Positions 1 to 6,795 of a stretch of DNA of 64,000 nt are shown here, piece by piece (positions within the stretch are counted from its first letter, which is position 1; each line of letters starts with the position of its first letter). The stretch is taken from the NCBI RefSeq assembly GCF_002797535.1, contig NZ_PGFD01000004.1:1-64000 (forward strand). Direction: 5' to 3'. The notes beneath the pieces are model-generated. The model was not told the origin of the DNA. It was given only the letters and a program-made list of their open reading frames with translations, and searched no databases. Position numbers and translations under genes: made by a program. The DNA comes from Chryseobacterium geocarposphaerae (GTDB taxonomy: Bacteria; Bacteroidota; Bacteroidia; Flavobacteriales; Weeksellaceae).

Positions 1-88
<88 letters not shown>

Positions 89-96
89 TTTTTTTA

Positions 97-130
97 AAGT
101 CTCATTCAATTACATGAATGAGACTTTTTT
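97..130 (+). terminator. rho-independent terminator of the rRNA operon
   Basis: Perfect 13-bp stem (97-109 pairing with 115-127) around a 5-nt loop, with a T-run at its right edge. It lies directly after the 5S gene and ends the rRNA transcript. Confidence 0.85.
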
Positions 131-207
131 GTTTTATATACATAAACAACCATTATTAATATTAATCTCATTCAATCAATGATAACCTAAGTCTCAATGG
201 AGTAGGG

Positions 208-310
208 TGATCTAGCCCCGATTGAACGGCATGTTTGAGCTCTTTTTATTGAGATGGGAGAAGGCTAGGCGTAAAAAAGCGAGTAGTGAAAGCGGGAAAC
301 AGCTACTAAT
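208..310 (+). ncRNA. candidate structured RNA, Flavobacteriia-type intergenic element
   Basis: The segment has pairing potential in two alternative ways. Local: CTAGCC at 212-217 pairs with GGCTAG at 263-268, and AGTAGT at 282-287 pairs with AGCTACT-type sequence at 302-307. Long-range: TAGC 213-216 with GCTA 302-305, and CCCG 217-220 with CGGG 293-296. From memory, the box pair AGCCCCGAT...GGCAT and AGTGAAAGCGGGAA...AGCT recurs in intergenic regions of flavobacterial genomes. It may correspond to the Rfam Flavo-1 motif, but that link is recollection and not checked. Strand follows the order of those boxes. No promoter was identified. Confidence 0.45.
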
Positions 311-411
311 AAAAGGTTCTTTGTAGGAATTCTGGCCGTTATATGATCAAATATAGCTACAAAGCGTTTATTTGTTATTGAAGGTTATATCATTATGAAT
401 AGCTTATAAAT

Positions 412-441
412 AAAAAACCGAAGAATTTTCTTCGGTTTTTT
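412..441 (-). terminator. terminator of secreted-protein gene 468-1115
   Basis: AACCGAAGAA/TTCTTCGGTT stem with an A-run on the left and a T-run on the right, so it can work on both strands. On the minus strand it sits about 27 bp after the stop of the 468-1115 gene. On the plus strand it could end the candidate ncRNA transcript. Confidence 0.75.
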
Positions 442-467
442 TACTATTCAAACAAATAATTTTATCT

Positions 468-1115
468 TTAAAAATGTTCCCAAAAAATTGGTTCATATGA
501 CCTAGAAAGATCTTTTATACAATTTTTAGAGAAGATCTGAAGTTTTACTATGCTTATGCTTTTTTCTTTACTATAGGGGAACTGCGGAGTCTTATCTGTA
601 GACTTCATAATACTTCCGTCAGAATAATTTACTGTCCAAGCATATTTATATTCATTGTTGGAAACATTTGGGAAGAAGTTTACGATTCCGTCACCAAATT
701 TACCCTGTTTGAAGTCTGTAACCTCAATATCACAATTTTTGCTGATATTGGTATTTTGTTTTACGTCAGCTGATGTTCCATTTATTGCATTCTCATAATT
801 CTTACCACTCAATATTTCGATTGTTTTACTGCACTGGATCATTCCTTGTGAAGTAAGTACGGATATAGATATTAACTGACGTCCTTCTTCATTAGCTTTT
901 AGTTTAATGCTACTAAGTTTGTTATCACCTATTACTGTGGCACTTTTGCCATAATTAGACCACAAGTGACAATCTCTGCACTGTCCTATATCGGGAGATA
1001 TACTGTAGGTTTCTTCATCCTGTACTTTAAGTACTGTTTTTCCAGTTATAGTACATTGTGCGAATGATAAACCGGAAATGAAGAACGCCAATAAAATTAG
1101 TAGTTGTGATTTCAT
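468..1115 (-). CDS. secreted hypothetical protein with Ig/PKD-like repeats
   Basis: A 215-residue protein that starts with a Sec signal peptide (about residues 1-19, cleavage after LSFA). The mature part has conserved cysteines (QCTITG, GQCRDCHLW, IQCSKTIEI, NCDIEV) and alternating short beta-type stretches ending in SISVLTSQGM and YAWTVNYSDGS, reminiscent of PKD/Ig-like modules. I do not recognise a named family. It is probably periplasmic or surface exposed. The gene is alone, 18 bp downstream of the carboxylase gene on the same strand, and has its own terminator, so co-transcription with 1134-2762 is possible. There is no T9SS sorting tail. Confidence 0.75.
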   Translation of the reverse strand: MKSQLLILLAFFISGLSFAQCTITGKTVLKVQDEETYSISPDIGQCRDCHLWSNYGKSATVIGDNKLSSIKLKANEEGRQLISISVLTSQGMIQCSKTIEILSGKNYENAINGTSADVKQNTNISKNCDIEVTDFKQGKFGDGIVNFFPNVSNNEYKYAWTVNYSDGSIMKSTDKTPQFPYSKEKSISIVKLQIFSKNCIKDLSRSYEPIFWEHF

Positions 1116-1133
1116 GATTATTGTTTTATAAAA

Positions 1134-2762
1134 TTATACCTGAATAACTCCCAAATTAAATTTTTCAGTAATAGGAGCATTGTTAGCGGCTTCAATTCCC
1201 ATAGAAATCCATTTTCTAGTATCTGTTGGGTTAATAATGGCATCCGTCCAAAGTCTGGCTGCAGCATAAGTTGCTTCAGTTTGTTTCTGATATCTTTTTG
1301 AGATAGTATCCAAAATTTCGTTATGCTCTTCTTCAGAAATTTCTTTTCCTTGCTTTTTTAAGGTTGATTCTTGGATTTGCGCTAAAACTTTTGCGGCTTG
1401 AGCTCCACCCATTACCGCTAGATCTGCCCATGGCCAAGCTACGATTAATCTCGGATCATAAGCTTTACCGCACATTGCATAATTTCCTGCTCCATAAGAG
1501 TTCCCTGTAATAATAGTAAACTTAGGAACAACCGAGTTGGAAACAGCATTTACCATTTTTGCTCCGTCTTTAATGATACCTCCGTGTTCAGACTTAGAAC
1601 CTACCATGAAGCCGGTAACATCCTGTAAGAATACTAAAGGAATTTTTCTTTGGTTACAGTTTGCAATGAATCTTGTTGCTTTATCGGCAGAATCAGAGTA
1701 GATTACTCCTCCGAACTGCATTTCTCCCTTACCGCTTTTAACCAGCTTTCTCTGATTAGCAACAATACCTACAGACCAACCGTCAATTCTTGCAGTAGCA
1801 CAAACAATACTTTTTCCATAATCAGCCTTGTATTCTTCATATTCGGAGTTGTCTACTATGCATTTAATGATTTCGTAAGTATCATATTGCTCAGCCCTGG
1901 AAACAGGCATAATCCCGAAAATATTATCTGGATTTTCTTTTGGCGGAAAGCTTTCAATTCTATCAAAGCCTGCTTTTTCATTACTTCCGATAGACTTCAT
2001 AATATTTTTGATTCTATCCAAAGCATCTTTATCATCTTTTGCCTTATAATCAGTAACCCCGGAAATAGAGCAGTGTGTAGTTGCTCCACCTAAAGTTTCA
2101 TTGTCAATACTTTCACCAATTGCAGCTTTTACAAGATAACTTCCTGCGAGGAAGATGGATCCTGTTTTATCTACAATCATGGCTTCATCACTCATGATTG
2201 GTAAATATGCACCACCTGCAACACAGCTTCCCATCACTGCAGAGATCTGGATAATTCCCATAGAACTCATTTTGGCGTTGTTTCTGAAAATTCTTCCAAA
2301 ATGTTCTTTATCAGGGAAGATTTCATCCTGCATCGGTAAATATACACCAGCAGAATCCACTAAATAAATGATTGGCAGCTTGTTTTCCATGGCGATTTCC
2401 TGTGCTCTAAGGTTTTTCTTTCCTGTGATCGGAAACCAGGCTCCGGCTTTTACAGAGGCATCATTAGCAACAACAATACACTGTCTTCCGGAAACATATC
2501 CTATTACCACGACAACACCACCACTAGGACATCCTCCATGCTCTTCATACATTTCGAATCCTGCAAATGCTCCAATTTCTATTGAATCTGAATTTTTATC
2601 AAGAAGATATTCAATTCTTTCTCTTGCGGTCATTTTTCCTTCGTCACGAAGTTTTTGAAGTCTTTTTTCACCGCCTCCTTTTTTTATTTCGGCAAGTAAA
2701 CGATTGATTTCTGATAATTTTAATCTGTTTTGATCTTCTCTTTTGTTGAATTCAAGGTCCAT
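1134..2762 (-). CDS. acyl-CoA carboxylase, carboxyltransferase (beta) subunit
   Basis: 542 residues, the normal length of the biotin-dependent carboxyltransferases acting on methylcrotonyl-CoA or propionyl-CoA. The subunit transfers CO2 from carboxybiotin to the acyl-CoA. It has the crotonase-like N-half (MTARERIEYLLD near residue 45, VDSAGVYLPMQ, SCVAGGAYLPIMSDEA, GSIFLAGSYLVKAA) and the C-half with the oxyanion-type glycine stretches (FLQDVTGFMVG, GNSYGAGNYAMCGKAYDPR, VMGGAQAAKVLA). The GNSYGAGNYAMCG and VMGGxQAA segments favour the methylcrotonyl-CoA carboxylase beta type, but substrate cannot be fixed by eye. No biotin carboxylase/biotin carrier subunit lies beside it, so its partner must be elsewhere. 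Start ATG at 2762. Confidence 0.9.
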   Translation of the reverse strand: MDLEFNKREDQNRLKLSEINRLLAEIKKGGGEKRLQKLRDEGKMTARERIEYLLDKNSDSIEIGAFAGFEMYEEHGGCPSGGVVVVIGYVSGRQCIVVANDASVKAGAWFPITGKKNLRAQEIAMENKLPIIYLVDSAGVYLPMQDEIFPDKEHFGRIFRNNAKMSSMGIIQISAVMGSCVAGGAYLPIMSDEAMIVDKTGSIFLAGSYLVKAAIGESIDNETLGGATTHCSISGVTDYKAKDDKDALDRIKNIMKSIGSNEKAGFDRIESFPPKENPDNIFGIMPVSRAEQYDTYEIIKCIVDNSEYEEYKADYGKSIVCATARIDGWSVGIVANQRKLVKSGKGEMQFGGVIYSDSADKATRFIANCNQRKIPLVFLQDVTGFMVGSKSEHGGIIKDGAKMVNAVSNSVVPKFTIITGNSYGAGNYAMCGKAYDPRLIVAWPWADLAVMGGAQAAKVLAQIQESTLKKQGKEISEEEHNEILDTISKRYQKQTEATYAAARLWTDAIINPTDTRKWISMGIEAANNAPITEKFNLGVIQV

Positions 2763-2918
2763 AAAAATAAATTCATTTTATATAGTGCTAAAGATACTAT
2801 TTTTAAAAGGAATTTAAACTGAATTAAAACAAGTGTTTAAAATATTGGTTTTCAGAAAATTGTGAAACTTTTAACACGAAAATATTTTTATATTATTAAG
2901 ATTTTTTTTAACTTTACA

Positions 2919-3030
2919 CTAGAGTATTGGAGGTATATTCTCTATAAAATACTCTAAGTTCCTAGTTTATTTTTTTAATAGTTTATTATTTGAAAGCCCT
3001 GAAAGTTGAACAAATTTTCAGGGTTTTTTT
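2919..3030 (+). ncRNA. candidate small RNA: hairpin followed by terminator
   Basis: TAGAGTATT (2920-2928) pairs with AATACTCTA (2948-2956). About 40 nt later CCCTGAAA (2997-3004) pairs with TTTCAGGG (3016-3023), followed by seven T. A plus-strand terminator with no coding gene upstream on that strand suggests a short transcript of roughly 100 nt. No clear promoter was found, so this is only a candidate. Confidence 0.3.
2997..3030 (+). terminator. orphan rho-independent terminator
   Basis: 8-bp stem CCCTGAAA/TTTCAGGG with an 11-nt loop and a T7 tail on the plus strand. The gene to its left is on the minus strand, so it does not terminate any annotated gene. Confidence 0.7.
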
Positions 3031-3072
3031 GTAAAAAATGAATAAATCTGCCCAATATGTTAAAGCGATTTG

Positions 3073-3080
3073 TAAATTTG
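3073..3080 (+). promoter_or_regulatory. Bacteroidetes -7 element for the EamA transporter gene
   Basis: TAAATTTG fits the Bacteroidetes TAnnTTTG consensus and ends 27 bp before the ATG at 3108. No clear TTTG -33 element was seen. Confidence 0.4.
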
Positions 3081-3107
3081 CCTATTAAAATTAAAAAGAG
3101 GTAGGGT

Positions 3108-3986
3108 ATGCATAAGTTGGCACTGTTCAGATTGCATTTAATTGTTTTTTTATGGGGATTTACGGCAATTTTGGGAAAACTTATTCATGCAAATGCACAG
3201 ATTCTGGTTTTTTACAGAATGCTGTTCGCAGCTGTTGTTCTGTATGCCTTTATCAGGATTTATAAGAAAGAAAGTATAAAGGTTTCTAAGAAAATATTTT
3301 TTCAGCTGGCTGCAATTGGTTTTGCGATGGCGCTTCATTGGTATTGTTTTTTTTATTCGATTAAAGTGTCGAATGTTTCAATAGCTTTGAGCTGCCTTTC
3401 ACTGTCGACATTATTTGCTTCCATTTTGGAGCCGATTATTTTTAAAAGAAAGATAGATGTTTCGGAAGTGATAATGGGATTGGTAATTGTGGCCTGTATA
3501 TTATTAATATTTAAAACCGAATTCCAATATAAAGAAGGGATTTTTTACGGAATATTATGTGCCATATTCGGAACGATATTTTCGGTTTTTAATGGAAAAA
3601 TGTTTGGGAAAACGAGTTCAGGAAATATCATTTTTTATGAAATTTTTTGCGGATGGTTTATGCTGATGGTGATTTATTTGTTCTCGGGGCAATTTTTTCA
3701 CATGGATGAAATAAGTTACAGAGATATTGCGTTAATATGTTTGTTGGCGAGTGTTTTTACTGCTTTTCCCATGCTAGAATCTGTAAAACTGATGAAGTAT
3801 ATTTCACCTTTTACTTTAATTTTAACAGTTAATTTAGAACCGGTCTACGGAATTATATTAGCTTTTTTTATCTTTGGAGAATCGGAGCATATGAGTCCTA
3901 TTTTTTATATCGCTTCATTTGTAATGATATTGGCAATTATTATTAATGGTTTAATAAAAGCAAAAAAACAAAAACAACTTAATTAA
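3108..3986 (+). CDS. EamA/DMT-family inner-membrane transporter
   Basis: 292 residues with about ten hydrophobic helices arranged as two EamA repeats, the usual size for drug/metabolite transporter (DMT) superfamily exporters. Each half begins with the typical pattern (LHLIVFLWGFTAILGKLI near residue 10; ILCAIFGTIFSVFNGKMFG near 150), and the C-half ends with LEPVYGIILAFFIFGE, the conserved tail of EamA domain 2. Members export amino acids, metabolites or drugs; the substrate here cannot be told. It is followed 14 bp later by the PorV-like gene on the same strand, so both may share a transcript from the element at 3073-3080. Confidence 0.9.
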   Translation: MHKLALFRLHLIVFLWGFTAILGKLIHANAQILVFYRMLFAAVVLYAFIRIYKKESIKVSKKIFFQLAAIGFAMALHWYCFFYSIKVSNVSIALSCLSLSTLFASILEPIIFKRKIDVSEVIMGLVIVACILLIFKTEFQYKEGIFYGILCAIFGTIFSVFNGKMFGKTSSGNIIFYEIFCGWFMLMVIYLFSGQFFHMDEISYRDIALICLLASVFTAFPMLESVKLMKYISPFTLILTVNLEPVYGIILAFFIFGESEHMSPIFYIASFVMILAIIINGLIKAKKQKQLN

Positions 3987-4000
3987 GCATCACCTGAAAT

Positions 4001-5083
4001 ATGATGAAAAAATACCTTTTAATACTATTTTCCTTCGCTTTTGGACTTTCCCAGTCTCAGATTATCAGAAAATATTCCAACGAATTTTTAAATATTGGAG
4101 CAGGAGCGAGAGGATTGGCAATGGGAGGAGCGGTAATCTCCAATCAGGATGATGTATATTCCCCGATGTGGAACCCGGCAGGTCTTTTATCTATTCAAAG
4201 AGACTGGCAGGGAGCTGCCATGCACGCAGAATATTTTGAATCTATTGCCAAATATGACTACTTAGCCTACGCAAAAGTATTAGAAGAAGGTGTTTTTGGA
4301 GTTTCTGTTGTAAGATTAGGGGTTGATAATATCTTGAATACTACTCAGATGATCGATTCCGAAGGGAATATTGATTACGATAAAATTACCAAATTCTCTC
4401 AGTCTGATTATGCAGCATTGCTTTCCTATGCTTTTCATCCGGCTGGAAATCCAAAGTTAGATGTAGGGGTGAATGCTAAAATCGTTTATCGTAATGTTGG
4501 AAAATTTGCTAATGGCTATGGTTTCGGTTTTGATGTTGGAGCCATTTATAAGGCAGATAATGGATGGAAGTTTGGAGGAATGCTCCGTGATGCAACCACA
4601 ACGGTTAACTTCTGGAGCATCAATCAAAAAGAATTATCAACCGTTGTGAACGGTGAAGAATTCAACCCGGCTCCTACTGATAAAATGGAGCTTACCATGC
4701 CTAAATTGAATGTAGGAGCGAGCAAATTATTTGAAATTAATAGTAGTGTTTACGTTTTGCCTGAAGCAGGTATTAATGTCGACTTTGCGAAAACAGCAGC
4801 TCTTATTTCTTCTGATATTGCAAGTATTACTCCTTATGCAGGAGCTGAGTTAGGATACCAGAAAATGATCTTTGTAAGACTAGGTGTAAATAGATTTCAA
4901 TCCATTACAGATATCGAAGACTTGAAAAGAAAAGTTTCCTTTCAGCCAAGTGCGGGGATAGGCATCAGATACAGAGGTCTTACACTGGATTATGCCATCA
5001 GTAATTCAGGAATTGGAGGATCCAATTTCTACTCCAATTTCTTCTCGTTGAAATTGGATATGGGAGAATTTAGAAATGATTAA
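4001..5083 (+). CDS. PorV/PorQ-family outer-membrane beta-barrel protein
   Basis: 360 residues with a signal peptide (about 1-19, cleaved near GLSQSQ) and no internal membrane helices. The family signature is clear near residues 32-56: GAGARGLAMGGAVISNQDD followed by SPMWNPAGLL, as in PorV/PorQ (UPF0164) barrels. Alternating amphipathic strands run to the terminal FFSLKLDMGEF. PorV shuttles T9SS substrates between translocon and attachment complex; many Flavobacteriia carry extra paralogues of unclear role, and this is probably one. Two Met codons open the frame (4001 and 4004). The stop lies 5 bp before the next gene, indicating an operon. Confidence 0.85.
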   Translation: MMKKYLLILFSFAFGLSQSQIIRKYSNEFLNIGAGARGLAMGGAVISNQDDVYSPMWNPAGLLSIQRDWQGAAMHAEYFESIAKYDYLAYAKVLEEGVFGVSVVRLGVDNILNTTQMIDSEGNIDYDKITKFSQSDYAALLSYAFHPAGNPKLDVGVNAKIVYRNVGKFANGYGFGFDVGAIYKADNGWKFGGMLRDATTTVNFWSINQKELSTVVNGEEFNPAPTDKMELTMPKLNVGASKLFEINSSVYVLPEAGINVDFAKTAALISSDIASITPYAGAELGYQKMIFVRLGVNRFQSITDIEDLKRKVSFQPSAGIGIRYRGLTLDYAISNSGIGGSNFYSNFFSLKLDMGEFRND

Positions 5084-5088
5084 AATTT

Positions 5089-5841
5089 ATGAAAATGAAA
5101 AAAGCAGCAATATTCATCCTTGCCTTTACTTCTTTAACAGCTTTTGCACAAAAAGTTTCTGATTATAAATATGTGACACTTCCTGCTAAATTTGATACTT
5201 TTAAAGAAGATTTCGGCTTAGGAGAATTGTTAACAAAAACATTACGAAGTAAAAATTATACTGTTATTCCTGCAGATAAATTACAATGGCCGTCTGAAGC
5301 AAAAGATAATCCTTGTAATGTATTATTGGCAGATATTGTTAATGACAGTGGCTTTTTGAGGAATAAGGTCTTAGTAAAGTTTAAAGATTGTAACGATAAA
5401 GAAATACAATCTATTAAAGGTGCTTCTAGTATTAAAGAATATAAAGAAGGATATCAGGATGCCTTGAAACAGACTTTTGTGTCGATTTCTCCTGCAAATC
5501 CGACAAATCAAACGATGGTTCAAACTAAAATTCAGGAAACAACAGTATCATCTACTCCTCAGTCTGTCAATACCCCTTCATCAGATAATCTTGCTGTTAG
5601 ATTCAGCAATGGTAAAATGGATCTGCAGAAAATTCAAATGGATGGTTCCCAATTTATCTTGGTGAGCCCAAACAGCTCATCTCCTTTTGCAACTTTTAAG
5701 ACTACAAGTAAAAATGATGTTTTCAGAGTAAAACTACAAAACGGGGGATCTACATTGGGGTATTTTGAAAATGGAAATATTGTCATTGAAGTTCCGCAAT
5801 CTAACGGTGAATACTCAAAAGAAGTATTTTCAAAAAAATAA
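5089..5841 (+). CDS. secreted hypothetical protein paired with PorV-like barrel
   Basis: 250 residues with a Sec signal peptide ending TAFAQ (about residue 20). The N-half (about 21-125) contains YVTLPAKFDTFKEDFGLG, LLTKTLRSKNYTVIPADK and a region that looks like a small alpha/beta domain seen in Bacteroidetes secreted proteins. A Thr/Ser/Pro-rich linker (about 135-165) leads to a C-terminal beta-rich part. Function unknown. It begins 5 bp after the PorV-like gene, and a terminator follows, so the two form a transcription unit. I infer a periplasmic or cell-surface partner, without direct evidence. ATG at 5095 is an alternative start. Confidence 0.75.
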   Translation: MKMKKAAIFILAFTSLTAFAQKVSDYKYVTLPAKFDTFKEDFGLGELLTKTLRSKNYTVIPADKLQWPSEAKDNPCNVLLADIVNDSGFLRNKVLVKFKDCNDKEIQSIKGASSIKEYKEGYQDALKQTFVSISPANPTNQTMVQTKIQETTVSSTPQSVNTPSSDNLAVRFSNGKMDLQKIQMDGSQFILVSPNSSSPFATFKTTSKNDVFRVKLQNGGSTLGYFENGNIVIEVPQSNGEYSKEVFSKK

Positions 5842-5864
5842 CTTAAAGAATTTAATGATAAAAT

Positions 5865-5892
5865 AAAAGCTCTCAATTTTGAGAGCTTTTTT
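5865..5892. terminator. bidirectional terminator between convergent genes
   Basis: AAAAGCTCTCAA (5865-5876) pairs with TTGAGAGCTTTT (5879-5890), flanked by A and T runs. It serves the plus-strand gene ending at 5841 and the minus-strand gene ending at 5910. Confidence 0.85.
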
Positions 5893-5909
5893 ATGATATA
5901 AAATCAAAA

Positions 5910-6692
5910 TTATTTTTTAATAAACTTGATTTTTTGATCGGCTTTATGATCATTCACTTTTGCAAAATAGGTTCCTGGAGCAAGATCAGAAAGCTTAACT
6001 GAAACAGTTTCACTTTTTGCAGAAACAGTTTTAAGAAGTTTTCCATTCATGTCATAGATTTCAACTGACTCAATTATATTTTTACCTTCTATAGTTAAGA
6101 GATCAGAGACAGGATTGGGATAGATTTTTGAAGAAATTTTTGTTACTTCAGAAGTAGCTAATGTTCCTATATTTGCCGTGTAATCTGTCCAGGTTCCATA
6201 GTTATAGGCTCCACAAGGAGAATCTGCAGGGGTACCATTTGCTGAATTGGCTAAACGGTTCCATACCCTCATTCTGTAATTCCCTGAAGCCACAGAGGTT
6301 GGAATGGTAAAGTTTCCTGAATAAGTTTGTGTATCACTGGCAATATAACCAGGTAAAAATAATGTTTCTCCGGCATCATCAAAATCTCCGTCTTTATTGA
6401 AGTCTATAGCCATTCCACAAGCAATCCATCCCACAGTAGTTATATTAATGCCATAAGAAGTTCCTGTACTCAGGTTTACCGTTACAGAAGTACGGTCTCT
6501 TCCAGATGTACAGGTTCCAGAGGCAAACGTATTATCGAAACTGGCAGAAGGAATGGTTACCTGAGTAATTCTCCAGTTTGTGCATCCACTGGAATAGCTA
6601 GGGTTACAATAGGTTTGTGCGCTAAAAAGATTGGTTAGTGTAAACGTAATAATTGCAGCAAATAGTTTTGCTAAAAAATAGTTTTTTTTCAT
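5910..6692 (-). CDS. T9SS cargo protein with GEVED domain and sorting tail
   Basis: 260 residues. Signal peptide at about 1-25 (ends LFSAQ). A GEVED domain follows (about 28-175), recognised by WRITQVTI, the calcium-loop-like DFNKDGDFDDAGETLF and the TWTDYTANI end. From about 185 there is a type A T9SS sorting domain: SKIYPNPVSDLLTIEG, VEIYDMNGKLLKTV, LAPGTYFAKV and the basic tail IKFIKK. The protein should be exported by Sec, then across the outer membrane by T9SS and anchored on or released from the surface. No catalytic domain is present; GEVED domains are usually adhesive or accessory modules of larger enzymes, so such a short carrier is unusual. Shares its terminator with 5089-5841. Confidence 0.9.
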   Translation of the reverse strand: MKKNYFLAKLFAAIITFTLTNLFSAQTYCNPSYSSGCTNWRITQVTIPSASFDNTFASGTCTSGRDRTSVTVNLSTGTSYGINITTVGWIACGMAIDFNKDGDFDDAGETLFLPGYIASDTQTYSGNFTIPTSVASGNYRMRVWNRLANSANGTPADSPCGAYNYGTWTDYTANIGTLATSEVTKISSKIYPNPVSDLLTIEGKNIIESVEIYDMNGKLLKTVSAKSETVSVKLSDLAPGTYFAKVNDHKADQKIKFIKK

Positions 6693-6795
6693 AATGATAA
6701 TATTTAATAATTAAATGTTTAAGCTAAATTATGAAAAAAACACTAATAATTGAATTTTTAAATTAAATAGTTATGATTTTAAGTTTTTTATTGGT

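Larger units (their letters stand above)
131..467. other. gene-poor gap with structured element
   Basis: The gap between the rRNA terminator and the first protein gene holds no convincing protein gene. It contains a candidate structured RNA (about 208-310), a further 8-bp inverted repeat (CTTTGTAG 319-326 with CTACAAAG 357-364) and the bidirectional terminator at 412-441. A 31-codon ORF (231-326) runs through the structured part and is judged fortuitous. Confidence 0.6.
2763..3107. other. intergenic gap with hairpin and orphan terminator
   Basis: 345 bp between divergent genes. It contains a 9-bp inverted repeat (2920-2928 with 2948-2956), a plus-strand rho-independent terminator at 2997-3030 with no gene in front of it, and a TAAATTTG promoter-like element at 3073-3080. 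No protein-coding ORF is convincing. Confidence 0.6.

Noticed and set aside
231..326. 31-codon ORF inside the structured intergenic element
   Set aside because: The ORF runs through sequence whose pairing potential explains it better, has no promoter-like element in front and no recognised peptide family.
1650..2093. 147-codon plus-strand ORF
   Set aside because: Lies wholly inside the acyl-CoA carboxylase gene on the opposite strand; its translation has no family features and Cys/Phe/Ser-rich composition typical of antisense shadows.
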